Origin: Georgfuchsia toluolica
GTDB lineage: Bacteria; Pseudomonadota; Gammaproteobacteria; Burkholderiales; Rhodocyclaceae
Assembly: GCF_907163265.1 (NCBI RefSeq)
Contig: NZ_CAJQUM010000001.1
Span: 1,612,001 to 1,676,000 of the forward strand
DNA length: 64,000 nt
Direction: 5' to 3'
Shown: piece by piece, positions 53,584 to 63,207 of the stretch
How positions within the stretch are numbered: the first letter of the stretch is position 1
Layout: every line of letters starts with the position of its first letter
Notes under the pieces: model-generated
What the model saw: only the letters and a program-made list of their open reading frames with translations
The model's database searches: none
What the model was told of the DNA's origin: nothing
Translations under genes and position numbers: made by a program

Positions 53584-55560
53584 ATGACCGATACCACTCC
53601 CGATTGGATTCCCTCTCCCCAACGGATCGACTCCGCGCGCATCACCGCCTTCCAACGCTGGCTGGCCAGCGAGCGCGGCCTGCAGCTCAACGACTACGAC
53701 GCTCTCTGGCAATGGTCGGTCAGCGACCTGGAGGCCTTCTGGGGCGCCGTCTGGGACTACTTCGACATACGCTCGACCACACCGCGCGGGCGCGTTCTCG
53801 GCAATGCGCAGATGCCTGGCGCCGAATGGTTCCCCGGCGTGCAGCTGAACTATGTCGAGCAGGTCTTCCGCCACGCCAGCGGCGAACATCCGGCCATCGT
53901 CTTTCGCAACGAGGCCGGCGAAGACCGCGAGGTGTCCTGGGTAGAACTGCAGCGTCAGGTCGCCGCCCTGGCTGCGACCCTGCGCGCGCAAAGCATCACG
54001 ACGGGCGACCGCGTCGTCGCCTTCATGCCCAACATTCCCGAGGCGGTGGTCGCCTTCCTGGCCATCGCCAGCATCGGCGCCATCTGGTCGGTCTGCTCGC
54101 CGGACATGGGCCGCGTTGCTGTCCTCGACCGCTTCCGCCAGATCGCACCGAAGGCGATGATCGCCGTCGACGGCTACCGCTACGGCGGCAAGGCGCACGA
54201 CCGCCGCACGCTGGTCGCCGAACTGCTCGGCGAACTGCCGACGGTCGAATACCTGATCCTGCTGCCCACGCTCGACCCGGCTGCCGGCACGACGGGCTTC
54301 CGGAAGGCGACGCTCTGGGCCGACGCCATCGCCGGCAACACGCCGCTGCGGGTCACTCACGTGCCCTTCAATCATCCACTGTGGGTGGTCTATTCATCCG
54401 GCACCACCGGCCTGCCCAAGCCCATCGTGCATTCGCAGGGCGGCGTCGTCATCGAGCACCTCAAGTCGATCACCTTCCACCTCGACCTCGGTCCCGGCGA
54501 CCGCTACCACTGGTACTCGACCACGGGCTGGATGATGTGGAACTTCCAGGTCGGCGGCCTGCTCGCCGGCTGCACCATATGCCTGTTCGACGGCAATCCC
54601 GGCACCCCGGACCTCAACGCGCTGTGGCGCTTTGTCGGCGAGAAGCAGGTCGACTTCTTCGGCGCTGGCGCAGCCTTTTACGCCTCCTGCCAGAAGGCCG
54701 CCATCGAGCCGGCGCGGGTCGCGAACCTCGCGCGCCTGCGCGGCCTCGGCTCCACCGGCTCGCCGCTGTCGTCGGAAAACTACCGCTGGCTGCTCGACCA
54801 TGTGCGCGGCGATTTGTGGATCAACCCGATCTCGGGTGGCACCGATCTCGTCAGCGCCTTCGTCGGCGGCGTGCCGACGCTGCCGATGTACGTCGGCGAG
54901 ATGCAATGCCGCTGCCTCGGCGCCAAGATCGAGGCTTTCGACGAATCCGGCAAGCCGCTGATCGACGAGGTCGGCGAACTGGTCTGCTGCGCGCCGATGC
55001 CCTCCATGCCGCTGTACTTCTGGAACGACAAGGGCAACCTGCGCTACAAGGACAGCTACTTCGACACCTATCCCGGTATCTGGCGCCACGGCGACTGGGT
55101 GCGCATCACCGAACGTGGTGGCGCCATCATCTACGGCCGCTCGGATGCGACCATCAACCGCCACGGCATCCGAATGGGCACCAGCGAACTCTATCGCGCC
55201 GTTGAAGACCTGCCCGAGGTGCTCGACAGCCTGGTCGTCGACCTCGAATACCTCGGCAAGGAATCCTACATGCCGCTATTCGTCGTCCTGCGTCCCGGCG
55301 AAACGCTGAGCAAAGCCTTGCGTGACACGCTGCGCAACCGTATTCGCGACGCGCTTTCCGCCCGCCATGTACCCAACGACATCTTTGCCGTCCCGGCAAT
55401 TCCACGGACACTCTCGGGCAAGAAGATGGAACTGCCAATCAAGAAGCTGCTGCTCGGAAAATCACTCAAGGAAGTGGCGAACCCTGACACCATGGCAAAT
55501 CCGGAGAGCCTTGCCTGGTTCGAGCGTTTCGCCGCGACCCGCAATGAACACCGAGCTTAG
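53584..55560 (+). CDS. Acetoacetate--CoA ligase
   Basis: A 658-aa acetoacetyl-CoA synthetase converting acetoacetate, ATP and CoA to acetoacetyl-CoA. The family N-terminus (WIPSPQRIDSARITAFQRWL), the P-loop VYSSGTTGLPKPIVHSQGG (about 268-286), then YSTTGWMMWNF, and SGGTDLVSAF near residue 420 are diagnostic for AacS rather than acetate ligases. The C-terminal LSGKKMELPIKKLL contains the catalytic Lys. It is last in the plus-strand operon and would consume the acetoacetate released by BKACE. ATG at 53584 is chosen; the longer frame to 53281 overlaps the DsbA gene. Confidence 0.95.
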   Translation: MTDTTPDWIPSPQRIDSARITAFQRWLASERGLQLNDYDALWQWSVSDLEAFWGAVWDYFDIRSTTPRGRVLGNAQMPGAEWFPGVQLNYVEQVFRHASGEHPAIVFRNEAGEDREVSWVELQRQVAALAATLRAQSITTGDRVVAFMPNIPEAVVAFLAIASIGAIWSVCSPDMGRVAVLDRFRQIAPKAMIAVDGYRYGGKAHDRRTLVAELLGELPTVEYLILLPTLDPAAGTTGFRKATLWADAIAGNTPLRVTHVPFNHPLWVVYSSGTTGLPKPIVHSQGGVVIEHLKSITFHLDLGPGDRYHWYSTTGWMMWNFQVGGLLAGCTICLFDGNPGTPDLNALWRFVGEKQVDFFGAGAAFYASCQKAAIEPARVANLARLRGLGSTGSPLSSENYRWLLDHVRGDLWINPISGGTDLVSAFVGGVPTLPMYVGEMQCRCLGAKIEAFDESGKPLIDEVGELVCCAPMPSMPLYFWNDKGNLRYKDSYFDTYPGIWRHGDWVRITERGGAIIYGRSDATINRHGIRMGTSELYRAVEDLPEVLDSLVVDLEYLGKESYMPLFVVLRPGETLSKALRDTLRNRIRDALSARHVPNDIFAVPAIPRTLSGKKMELPIKKLLLGKSLKEVANPDTMANPESLAWFERFAATRNEHRA

Positions 55561-55658
55561 GGCAGGAAATGGATCAGACAAAGCAGGTTGGAAAATGCGA
55601 CAGAGGTACCCTACCCATGTCGGGGTGGCCTTGGCTGGCAGGTCATGACCGCAATACA

Positions 55659-58340
55659 TCAACTCACCGTATCGAGAACGCCAAGCAGGCGTGCCCGGTC
55701 GAGCAGATGCTTGCGGTTTCCGGCGTCGAGTTTGCTGAACAAATTTTTCAGGTGCCACTTGACGGTCTCGTCGCCGACATTCAGTGCCAGCGCAATCTGC
55801 TTGTTGGAAAGGTTGCCGGCCAGTAACTGCAATACCTCGCTCTCCTTGGATGTGAGCAGCGCACTCGCGGAAACTCTGGCGCGCGGCAAAGGTCGCACCG
55901 CCGAATCGATTGCTGCAACCCGGGCTGCCTCCAGCCGGCCCGAGACACCGTTTCCTCCCTGAACACGTTGCATCCAGTCGATCAAGTCCGGATGCGTATC
56001 GACGAGTATCCGCTCAAGGCCCAGCGAATTCGCCATGCTGATGGCTTCGCTGAATTGGGCCCTGCCGTCCTCGCCGCAACGCTTCAGCGCCAATGCCTGC
56101 AACAGGCTGATCTGCACGCCATCCCGGATTCGTCGCAGCTGTTCCGCAATCGGCTTGCACACTTTAAGTTCGACGAGCACGCGTTCCCAGTCTTGCAATG
56201 CCACCGCCTCGTAGGCCCGGGCAATGCCGGCCTGCAGCTTTACAAGGGGCCCGAGCAGCCCCCAGCGCTTGTATTCCTTGGGCGTCGTGAATCGGTTCAA
56301 TCGCGCGATCAGCGCCGAGCAGGTGTCGCCGTGAGAACGCAAGGCCTGCATGCGGATCTGTTCGGCCAGACTGACTACACACAAGCGCGACAAGCCGCGC
56401 GCCTCACCCAGCGCATAAAGGTTTTCGAGCAGATCGAAGGCACGCCGCTCCAGCGCGCCCTTGGATGCATTGCGCGCGGCGCAGACATAACCCATGGCGA
56501 TGGCATCAGGTGCCGCATGGCGTTCGAGTACGTCAAGCCGATTGGCCAGCAGTGCCGTCAGGTCCCCAGTCAAGTCCCGTTCCCAAAGAACCATCGCCAG
56601 GGCCGAGGCGAGCACGACCGCGATCGGACTGCGACGCCCGCATTGCTCCTCGGCGCGCGCCAGCGCCGGTTGCAGAACTTCGTCGGCAAGAACCACCTGG
56701 CCCTGCCACAGATAGCTGATGCTGACCACCCAGTCCATCCAGCCGCGGGTGTATTCCCCCACCCTCATTACCTCGACCGGCGACAGCTGCTGATAGTGAT
56801 AGCGCGCCTTCTCAGGCATACCATGGTAAAGATCAAGCATCGCCAATTGGTTGATGCCAACGGCGCGCAGCATGGCCGGCTGGGTCGGAAACGAACTGAC
56901 CCACGGCGTCACGTTACGGTCCAGACCATCGAAGTCGTCGGCGAAGAATGCGGCTGCGGCACAGATTTCGGCGCTCTCGCGGCGTTCGTCCGGATCGGTC
57001 GTCGGGTCGTCAATTAGCGGTTCAACGAGTCTTGCTGCCTTGCCATGCTGCTCGCTCATGGCCAAAGTCCACGCTACCGCCAGCCGCAGTCGGGGATGCT
57101 TCTCGATCTCGGCCGCGGGCAGGCGTTCGATCCATTCCGTAACCCTGGCAACCTGTCCGGCGGTGACCAAGTCGTAGAGGCAATGGGCGACGAATTCGTA
57201 AGCCAGTTGATCCTGGCCCGCCTGCAATGCCTGACGGGCTGCCGCCTCGAACATGCTACGCTCCGCCAGCCAGCGTGCCGCCCGCTCATGTGCCGTGCGC
57301 CGGTCTTCGCTCGGCAGCGCCGCAAAACGGTCCCGCAGAAACTTCCGTGCCAGCGAATGAATGCGCGACCAATCACTGTCGATGCCGCTAAGAAAGATGG
57401 GCGTCGTATCCTGCAACCGCTGCAACAGCTCGGCAGAATCCTTGCGCCCAGTGATCGCCTGGCACAACTCTGGATGCAAGGCATCGACGCAAGAAACCTG
57501 AACGAGGAATTGAACCAGCGACGAGGGCAAGCGGTTAACCAGGCACTCGACGAAGTAACGCTGGATGTCCCCGCTCCGAACCGAAAATCCCGTGATCGCA
57601 TCACCCAGGCTCGGACTCTTCTCAATGGTTGCGATCACCAGTTGCAGCCCAAGAGGCCAGCCTTCCGTCAAGTCATGCATGCGTACGCAGATATCCGAAT
57701 CGGCGCGCGAACCAAAACGGGAAGTGACGATGGAAATGGTTTCAGCGCGGGTAAACCTCAGCGCATCTGCGTCGAGAAATGCGACCTGCCCATGGGTCAG
57801 CAGTTCCTCAACCGGCATCGCAAGTTGCTTGCGCGACCCGAGAAACAGTTTCAGGTTGGCGGGTGCATTATGGAATAGATAGGTCAGGCAGGTTTCAAGT
57901 GTCGGCTTGGGCAGCGTATGCACGTCGTCAAGGATGATTTCGACCTCGACAGCCATGTGGGCCACTTCGGCCAGCAAGCTGGTCAAGGCCTCCAGCCCCC
58001 CTTCCGAGGAGCTGGTCACGTGGGCATATGATTTTCCAAAACTGGCACGGCCGCTGGCCATCCGGATCGCCAACGCAAGTCCCAGGGCCAGGCGCGTCAC
58101 ATCATCCCGCTCGTCAAGAGTCAGCCATGCGGCCACAGCGCCTCTTCTGAGTGCCTCCCGGCGCCATTGCGACAGCAGCGACGTCTTGCCGAAACCTGCC
58201 GGCGCCTGAATGACGACCAGGGATTTGTCGGCCAACTGCGGGACGCTGCTGCTCAGCCGGGGACGCAACAACAGAGTCTTAGAAAGCCGTGGTGGCGTTG
58301 CCTTCAGGATCAGTTGCGGATCCGTTGCTCCAGGATTCAT
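55659..58340 (-). CDS. Second MalT-like LuxR-family (LAL) transcriptional activator
   Basis: A large ATP-binding LuxR regulator of about 893 aa (902 if the upstream ATG at 58367 is used), clearly paralogous to the one at 42.7-45.4 kb. Walker A is APAGFGKTSLLSQW near residue 46, Walker B-like VEIILDDVHTL near 129. The C-terminal HTH is LTSKESEVLQLLAGNLSNKQ followed by ALALNVGDETVKWHLKNLFSKL. It is convergent with the acetoacetate ligase gene, 98 bp away, and probably controls that operon or its own neighbours. No C-run/G-run site is seen in its upstream region, so it may recognise a different sequence. Confidence 0.92.
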   Translation of the reverse strand: MNPGATDPQLILKATPPRLSKTLLLRPRLSSSVPQLADKSLVVIQAPAGFGKTSLLSQWRREALRRGAVAAWLTLDERDDVTRLALGLALAIRMASGRASFGKSYAHVTSSSEGGLEALTSLLAEVAHMAVEVEIILDDVHTLPKPTLETCLTYLFHNAPANLKLFLGSRKQLAMPVEELLTHGQVAFLDADALRFTRAETISIVTSRFGSRADSDICVRMHDLTEGWPLGLQLVIATIEKSPSLGDAITGFSVRSGDIQRYFVECLVNRLPSSLVQFLVQVSCVDALHPELCQAITGRKDSAELLQRLQDTTPIFLSGIDSDWSRIHSLARKFLRDRFAALPSEDRRTAHERAARWLAERSMFEAAARQALQAGQDQLAYEFVAHCLYDLVTAGQVARVTEWIERLPAAEIEKHPRLRLAVAWTLAMSEQHGKAARLVEPLIDDPTTDPDERRESAEICAAAAFFADDFDGLDRNVTPWVSSFPTQPAMLRAVGINQLAMLDLYHGMPEKARYHYQQLSPVEVMRVGEYTRGWMDWVVSISYLWQGQVVLADEVLQPALARAEEQCGRRSPIAVVLASALAMVLWERDLTGDLTALLANRLDVLERHAAPDAIAMGYVCAARNASKGALERRAFDLLENLYALGEARGLSRLCVVSLAEQIRMQALRSHGDTCSALIARLNRFTTPKEYKRWGLLGPLVKLQAGIARAYEAVALQDWERVLVELKVCKPIAEQLRRIRDGVQISLLQALALKRCGEDGRAQFSEAISMANSLGLERILVDTHPDLIDWMQRVQGGNGVSGRLEAARVAAIDSAVRPLPRARVSASALLTSKESEVLQLLAGNLSNKQIALALNVGDETVKWHLKNLFSKLDAGNRKHLLDRARLLGVLDTVS

Positions 58341-58513
58341 CGTGCGCTTCTCTCCCGCGTCGTGCATGCCTCTGCATCGGATGCATCATGTTTTATGTCG
58401 ATCAGACCGCAAGATAACATGCCGATACGCTGAACTGACATCCAGCACATCGCCGGACGCATCAGATCGGATTTATCGGCGGATTGATGTTCGGTCTCGG
58501 ACGGGAGATGTAT

Positions 58514-58785
58514 TAGGGCCTGTTCACACTTGGTCGGCGCGATGCGTTGCTGGCGAAATGCGGATGGATGCAAGGCGGAGGGCGCAGCCAATGGCCGGCC
58601 CCCTTGGCAAGCTCGACAACGCCGCAGACGCCGCATTTCGCCGCAACCCGAAGGGAACGGGCGAATCTGGCACATGGTGGCGTTGCTCGTCGTTTATTTG
58701 GAACCACCAAATCGCTCTCCTCGCGCCTTGCCCTGCACCAGATTCGCCTCGTTCGCACACGTCGCCCAAGTGTGAACAGGCCCTA
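58514..58785. mobile_element. 272-bp MITE-like element with 18-bp terminal inverted repeats
   Basis: Perfect inverted ends GGGCCTGTTCACACTTGG, each preceded outward by TA, lie 272 bp apart. TA at both ends looks like the TA target duplication of IS630/Tc1-type elements. No transposase is encoded: the four frames of about 80 codons on both strands have no recognisable motif. It is non-autonomous and lies in the spacer between the second LAL gene and the acyl-CoA operon. Confidence 0.75.
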
Positions 58786-59024
58786 GTAATTTGGGACGTG
58801 CAGAAGCAAGTGGATACCCTGCGGCATCACTTCGCCTTAGTCGGTGAGCAGGCCGCGCAGGCAGTGGATCTGAGCGGTGCGAAACGTCACCAACTGGCTG
58901 CGCATGCGATGCAGTGCAAGGAGGCCCGCAGTGCCTCCGTCTTGATCGCCACCCGTTTCACGCGCGGCCGCCACACCGCCGGCCAGATCGCCCACGCATC
59001 CTGCCGATCATTCTTGTTGCCGGT
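58786..59024. other. Spacer with an unassigned open frame
   Basis: After the MITE-like element the plus strand stays open and reads VQKQVDTLRHHFALVGEQ followed by a basic, alanine-rich stretch up to about 59030. The composition is protein-like, but there is no start codon with a ribosome-binding site and no family that I recognise. It may be a remnant cut by the element; nothing else was seen. Confidence 0.3.
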
Positions 59025-59324
59025 TCAAAGTGATTTATCGTCGCCTTCAGATGCCTTGATCTTGCGGACGTACAAGGCACGCACCTGCTGTCCGCTATCG
59101 CCGCCCGCAGTATCAGGCGCGTTGCCGTCACCATCCGCGGCGACGTAGTCCTCGACCCGGACCTCGTAACCCAGCTTTTTGTAGGTATCGACCAGTTCCG
59201 ACAAACGCGGTTCGCAGATCAGCATCTGCCTTATCCAGCCGTCGCGAACAAGATTGTTATGCACGCTTACCGCGCTCTGCATTGCCGCGGAAGGAGCCAT
59301 ATGAATCGGTATGACGTTGACCAT
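59025..59324 (-). CDS. Small 99-aa protein of the acyl-CoA operon, LvaB-like by position
   Basis: A 99-aa soluble protein beginning MVNVIPIHMAPSAAMQ, with GWIRQMLICEPRLSELVDTYKKLGYEVRVEDYV in the middle and an acidic tail. I do not recognise a named domain. It is the last gene of a minus-strand operon, 59 bp after the acyl-CoA dehydrogenase, with GGAG before the ATG at 59324. In the levulinate (lva) operon of Pseudomonas putida a protein of similar size, LvaB, partners the APH-type kinase LvaA; this gene has the corresponding size and neighbours. That identity is inference. Confidence 0.6.
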   Translation of the reverse strand: MVNVIPIHMAPSAAMQSAVSVHNNLVRDGWIRQMLICEPRLSELVDTYKKLGYEVRVEDYVAADGDGNAPDTAGGDSGQQVRALYVRKIKASEGDDKSL

Positions 59325-59383
59325 TATCTTGCTCCGGCGAGAATCCACTTGATCGCCTGATCTCGAGCGACTGGGCGTGTGTG

Positions 59384-60634
59384 TCAGCAGCGCTCTGGCG
59401 TTGTCAAATAGGGTGCAGTAGCGCCCAGATTTTCCTGTCCTTTCTTGATTTCAATGCGGGCGATATTTTGTAGATGCACTTCATCCGGGCCGTCAGCGAA
59501 GCGCAAAGCGCGGCCCCAGGTCCACATGTCAGCCAGCGGCGTATCGGGACTGATACCCATGGCCCCGAATACCTGCATGGCACGATCGCATACCGCCGTA
59601 TAAAGCCCAGGGACCAGGGCCTTGATCATGGAAATCTCTTTATGCGCATGCTTGGCGCCAAACTGATCGATCATCCAGGCAGTCTTCAACACCAGCAAGC
59701 GCGCCTGATCGATCTCGATCCTCGATCTCGCAATCCACTCGCCGATCGAACCATGCTGATGTAGATACTTTCCGAACGCGCGTCGCTCCAGGCTTCGGTC
59801 AATCATCATTTCCAGAGCAAGCTCGGCAGCACCGATGGATCGCATGCAGTGGTGAATACGCCCAGGACCGAGACGCGCCTGGGCCAAGGCGAAGCCACTG
59901 CCTTCCTCACCGAGCAGATTGGATACCGGCACGCGCACATTACGGAAGACTACCTCGCAGTGGCCTTCCGGCGAATGGTGGTTCACGATATTGATATTGC
60001 GTACAACTTCCAAACCCGGCGTGTCTCGAGGGACCAGGATCATGCTCTGTTGCTTGTGCCGCTCGGCTTCCGGGTCAGTCTTACCCATGACGATGAAAAT
60101 ACGGCAGTGCGGATGAGCGGCGTTGGTGATGAACCATTTGCGGCCATTGATGACATATTCATCGCCCTCCCGCCGGATCAAAGTGGTGATGTTGGTGGCG
60201 TCCGAGGATGCTACGTCAGGCTCTGTCATTGCGAAAGCCGAACGAATTTCGCCATCAAGCAGTGGCCGCAGCCAAGTCTTCTGCTGCTCCGGGGTGCCGA
60301 ACATGTGCAGAAGTTCCATGTTGCCGGTGTCCGGGGCATTGCAGTTGAAGACTTCGGACGCCCAGCTCACACGCCCCATAATCTCGGCCAGAGGCGCGTA
60401 CTCCAAGTTGGTCAGGCCGGTACCCGGTTCGTTAGCGTGCAGGCTGGGCAGGAACATGTTCCACAGGCCTTCCGACTTGGCCAGCGCCTTCAGATCCGCC
60501 ATGAAGGACACCGGAAACTGGCCGCGATGCACTTCCTCAAGCCATTGGCTCTGGCGCGGCACAATATATGAGTCCATAAAGCTGCGCACGCGCTTCCGAA
60601 GTTCTTCTACTTTGGACGAGTAGGCAAAATCCAT
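59384..60634 (-). CDS. Acyl-CoA dehydrogenase, ACAD10/11 (LvaC)-like
   Basis: A 416-aa flavoprotein. It has the N-terminal helical domain (MDFAYSSKVEELRKRVRSFMD), the FAD motif FAMTEPDVASSDATNI near 134, then INGRKWFITNAAHPHCRIF. The ACAD10/11-type C-terminal region follows, with IHHCMRSIGAAELALEMM and ending FADGPDEVHLQNIARIE. In animals ACAD11 carries a kinase domain and eliminates phosphate from 4-phosphoacyl-CoA; in bacteria the two activities are separate proteins, here this one and the phosphotransferase at 61.4-62.5 kb. It lies 45 bp after the SDR gene. Confidence 0.9.
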   Translation of the reverse strand: MDFAYSSKVEELRKRVRSFMDSYIVPRQSQWLEEVHRGQFPVSFMADLKALAKSEGLWNMFLPSLHANEPGTGLTNLEYAPLAEIMGRVSWASEVFNCNAPDTGNMELLHMFGTPEQQKTWLRPLLDGEIRSAFAMTEPDVASSDATNITTLIRREGDEYVINGRKWFITNAAHPHCRIFIVMGKTDPEAERHKQQSMILVPRDTPGLEVVRNINIVNHHSPEGHCEVVFRNVRVPVSNLLGEEGSGFALAQARLGPGRIHHCMRSIGAAELALEMMIDRSLERRAFGKYLHQHGSIGEWIARSRIEIDQARLLVLKTAWMIDQFGAKHAHKEISMIKALVPGLYTAVCDRAMQVFGAMGISPDTPLADMWTWGRALRFADGPDEVHLQNIARIEIKKGQENLGATAPYLTTPERC

Positions 60635-60679
60635 GATGTTTCTTTCTTCCTTAATTCGTTGAAATCCCGCCGCGACTTC

Positions 60680-61444
60680 CTAAAGCGTCATGCCGCCGTC
60701 GACGACGATGCAGTCGCCGTTGGTAAAGCTGGCGGCGTCAGATGCCAGGTAAAGCACGGCGCCAGCCATCTCGCGCGGTTCAGCGTGACGGCGCAAGGGA
60801 ATGTTGGAGATCCATTCGCCATAGAGCTTTTCGTCATTAAATAGCGCGGTCGAAAACTTGGTTTTGGTCAGCCCGGGGAGCAAGGCATTGACGCGGATTC
60901 CCAGCGAGCCGCATTCTCGGGCGAAGGCCTTGGTCATATTGACGATCGCCGCCTTGGTAATCGAATAGATGCCTTGATTCTCCCCGGGGCGCAAAGCATT
61001 CACCGAGGCGACATTGACGATCGCCCCCTTGCCCTGCTTCTTCATTATCTTGCCTGCCTCTACCGACATGAAGAAGTAACCGCGAATGTTGACTTCGACG
61101 GTCTTGGTAAAAGCAACAAGATCCGTATCCAGCACATGCCCGTAATAGGGGTTGGCCGCGGCGTTGTTGATCAGGATGTCGAGGCGGCCGTGGAGCTTTT
61201 CAATCTGTTCAAATGCAGCAGCGATGTCTTCCATCTTGCCGACATTGCAGGCAAGCACACTCGCGCATCCACCCGCATCACGGATAGCGTCGGCTACTCT
61301 TTGGCAGTCTTCTGCTTTTCGGCTGGAAACGATCACATGCGCGCCTTGTTCCGCCAGCAGCTTGGCGATCTCTTCGCCGATGCCGCGACTTGCCCCCGAC
61401 ACCAAGGCGATTTTGCCTTCCAGGTCGAATAGTTTGGTCGTCAT
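60680..61444 (-). CDS. Short-chain dehydrogenase/reductase
   Basis: A 254-aa SDR. The NAD(P) motif is [15 protein letters not shown] (about 15-29), then the NNAA motif, and the catalytic Tyr-Lys pair is [11 protein letters not shown] (about 155-165). Ser of VASVN and Asn of the active site are present. The C-terminus ends [12 protein letters not shown]. It would oxidise or reduce a hydroxy- or keto-acyl-CoA in the pathway. Its ATG overlaps the phosphotransferase stop as ATGA. In the lva pathway an SDR works beside LvaA and LvaC. Confidence 0.93.
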   Translation of the reverse strand: MTTKLFDLEGKIALVSGASRGIGEEIAKLLAEQGAHVIVSSRKAEDCQRVADAIRDAGGCASVLACNVGKMEDIAAAFEQIEKLHGRLDILINNAAANPYYGHVLDTDLVAFTKTVEVNIRGYFFMSVEAGKIMKKQGKGAIVNVASVNALRPGENQGIYSITKAAIVNMTKAFARECGSLGIRVNALLPGLTKTKFSTALFNDEKLYGEWISNIPLRRHAEPREMAGAVLYLASDAASFTNGDCIVVDGGMTL

Positions 61445-62526
61445 GACATACTCCTTTCCATATTCCGCGCAATTGTTGAACCAACCGGCGTTTCCTTTTC
61501 GTTCGCTGCGGCAAGGCCCATTTCGGTGAGCGGTACCACCATCTCTCCGACTTTTTGCGCATGCAGGCTGGACGCATTGCCGTCGATGGCACGCTTTTTT
61601 ACCCCTTGAGCGATGGCAGCAAGGCGGAAAAAGCTAAATGCAATATAGAAATTCCAGTTCTCTATTCTTGTGATGCCACGCAACTCACAGTAACGCCGGA
61701 CTATTTCAGCTTCTTCGGGTACACCAAGAGCACCCCGATTCTTGCTGCCCAACCCGGTGACGTAAGCATCCACCGGTAAACGCAGGCACATGCAGAAATA
61801 TGCGAGATCCGCCAGGGGATTACCCAGTGTGGAAAGTTCCCAGTCCAGAATGGCCAAGACGCGCAGGTCTTTGGGGTGGAAAATGAGGTTGTCGAAGCGG
61901 AAGTCGCCATGAACCAGCGCCGGTCTACCGTCTTCCGCCGGGCAATGCTTCGGCAGCCAATCAATCAAGGCTTCCATGCATTCCAGTCGCTCGGTTTCAG
62001 AAGCACGATATTGCTTCGTCCATGTGCCGATTTGCCGCTCGAAATAATTCCCCGCGCGGCCATAATCACTCAAGCCGACCCGATCGACATCGACGTCATG
62101 CAGTGATGCCAGGGCCGCGATCAATGCATCGTAAGCGGGTCTGCGCTGATCAATGTCGAGTTCGGGCAGCGATGGATCCCAAAAGATGCGCCCATCCAGG
62201 TAATCCATGATGTAGAACATGCTGCCGATTACGCTCGTATCAGTGCAGAGATGATGGGCATGCGCAACGGGCACTTGCGTCGATGACAAAGCGGTGATGA
62301 CGCGATATTCACGATCCACCGCATGAGCCGATTTCAGGAGCTGGCCCGGCGGCTGCCGGCGCAGGACATAGTCGCCGCTCTTTGCCCGCAACAAATATGT
62401 AGGATTTGATTGACCACCCGAAAATTTTTCTGCGCTCAATGGCCCGGCAAACCCCTTAACATGGGTTTCCAAATATTTGCACAGCCCGACGACGTCAAGT
62501 TGGTGGATTTCGTTGGTCACGATCAT
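61441..62526 (-). CDS. APH-family phosphotransferase, candidate 4-hydroxyacyl-CoA kinase
   Basis: A 361-aa aminoglycoside-phosphotransferase-fold kinase of the ACAD10/11-linked class. It shows the nucleotide-loop-like [12 protein letters not shown] near residue 38, the ATP-Lys region [12 protein letters not shown], the Brenner motif [14 protein letters not shown] (catalytic Asp near 206) and the metal motif [20 protein letters not shown] near 223. In ACAD10/11 and LvaA this domain phosphorylates the 4-hydroxyl of an acyl-CoA, which is then eliminated by the dehydrogenase. It is followed by the SDR with overlap and preceded by the histidine phosphatase 2 bp upstream. Confidence 0.9.
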   Translation of the reverse strand: MIVTNEIHQLDVVGLCKYLETHVKGFAGPLSAEKFSGGQSNPTYLLRAKSGDYVLRRQPPGQLLKSAHAVDREYRVITALSSTQVPVAHAHHLCTDTSVIGSMFYIMDYLDGRIFWDPSLPELDIDQRRPAYDALIAALASLHDVDVDRVGLSDYGRAGNYFERQIGTWTKQYRASETERLECMEALIDWLPKHCPAEDGRPALVHGDFRFDNLIFHPKDLRVLAILDWELSTLGNPLADLAYFCMCLRLPVDAYVTGLGSKNRGALGVPEEAEIVRRYCELRGITRIENWNFYIAFSFFRLAAIAQGVKKRAIDGNASSLHAQKVGEMVVPLTEMGLAAANEKETPVGSTIARNMERSMS

Positions 62527-62528
62527 GA

Positions 62529-63200
62529 CTACCCATAGGTAATGAAATTGGAACGGTCTGCTCTGTCGAAATACGGAATACTGTTGAACGTCGCCAGATG
62601 AAATGAATCAGCATTGAAGAAATAGCGGCAGAAACTGCAGTTGTTGATTTGAAAGTTGAGCGATATGACTGTTGCCTTGGGAGCGCCGAGCGTCTGCTGC
62701 GCCACTGTGGCTATGGCCCCCCCCGAACTGACTGCCAATATCCTTTGCCCTTTTAGTCCCTGGATATAGCTCCTGGCATCAGCCACCCGCTGCTGAAACT
62801 CCGACCATGTCTCAGGGATCGGTCCGTCGATGCGATCTTCCATCCATAACAGCAATACTTGTCTTAAGACCCGGTAGAAGTCCTTCTTGCTATTCTTTGC
62901 CTGGAGCTTCAATTCATGGTGCTCCTCACCCAGGCAGTCAATCAGCGCGACGAAGTCGTACTCGTTGAGTCCCGGATGTTCCTTGACGCTGGCCACTTCA
63001 GTTGAGCCTTGGAATATTGCCTCCACCGTTTGCCGGTGCCGATTCATCGTCCCGAGCAATACGTGGTCGAAGACTATCTTTCGTTCAGCAAAGTATTCCC
63101 CGAGCAGTTGTCCCTGCTGCTGCCCCAATAATGAAAGCTGGTCATAATCGGCTGCTCCGAAACTTGCCTGACCATGCCTGACGAGATATAGCTCTGCCAT
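62529..63200 (-). CDS. Histidine phosphatase (phosphoglycerate mutase-like) family protein
   Basis: A 223-aa protein with the RHG signature near the N-terminus ([12 protein letters not shown], residues 4-15) and the second conserved His probably replaced or displaced: the later block reads [17 protein letters not shown], where many relatives have a VxHG motif. The GG-SGG change may affect catalysis. The family removes or transfers phosphate on small metabolites. Its place directly before the kinase gene suggests a housekeeping or control role on phosphoacyl-CoA; this is inference. The start codon follows GGGAG without spacing, so translation may depend on coupling to the thiolase gene. Confidence 0.85.
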   Translation of the reverse strand: MAELYLVRHGQASFGAADYDQLSLLGQQQGQLLGEYFAERKIVFDHVLLGTMNRHRQTVEAIFQGSTEVASVKEHPGLNEYDFVALIDCLGEEHHELKLQAKNSKKDFYRVLRQVLLLWMEDRIDGPIPETWSEFQQRVADARSYIQGLKGQRILAVSSGGAIATVAQQTLGAPKATVISLNFQINNCSFCRYFFNADSFHLATFNSIPYFDRADRSNFITYG

Positions 63201-63207
63201 CTCCCGC

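Noticed and set aside
62717-62724. C8 run followed by GAAC in the histidine phosphatase gene
   Set aside because: It resembles one arm of the operator motif (CCCCCCCGAAC), but no G run follows and it is inside a gene.
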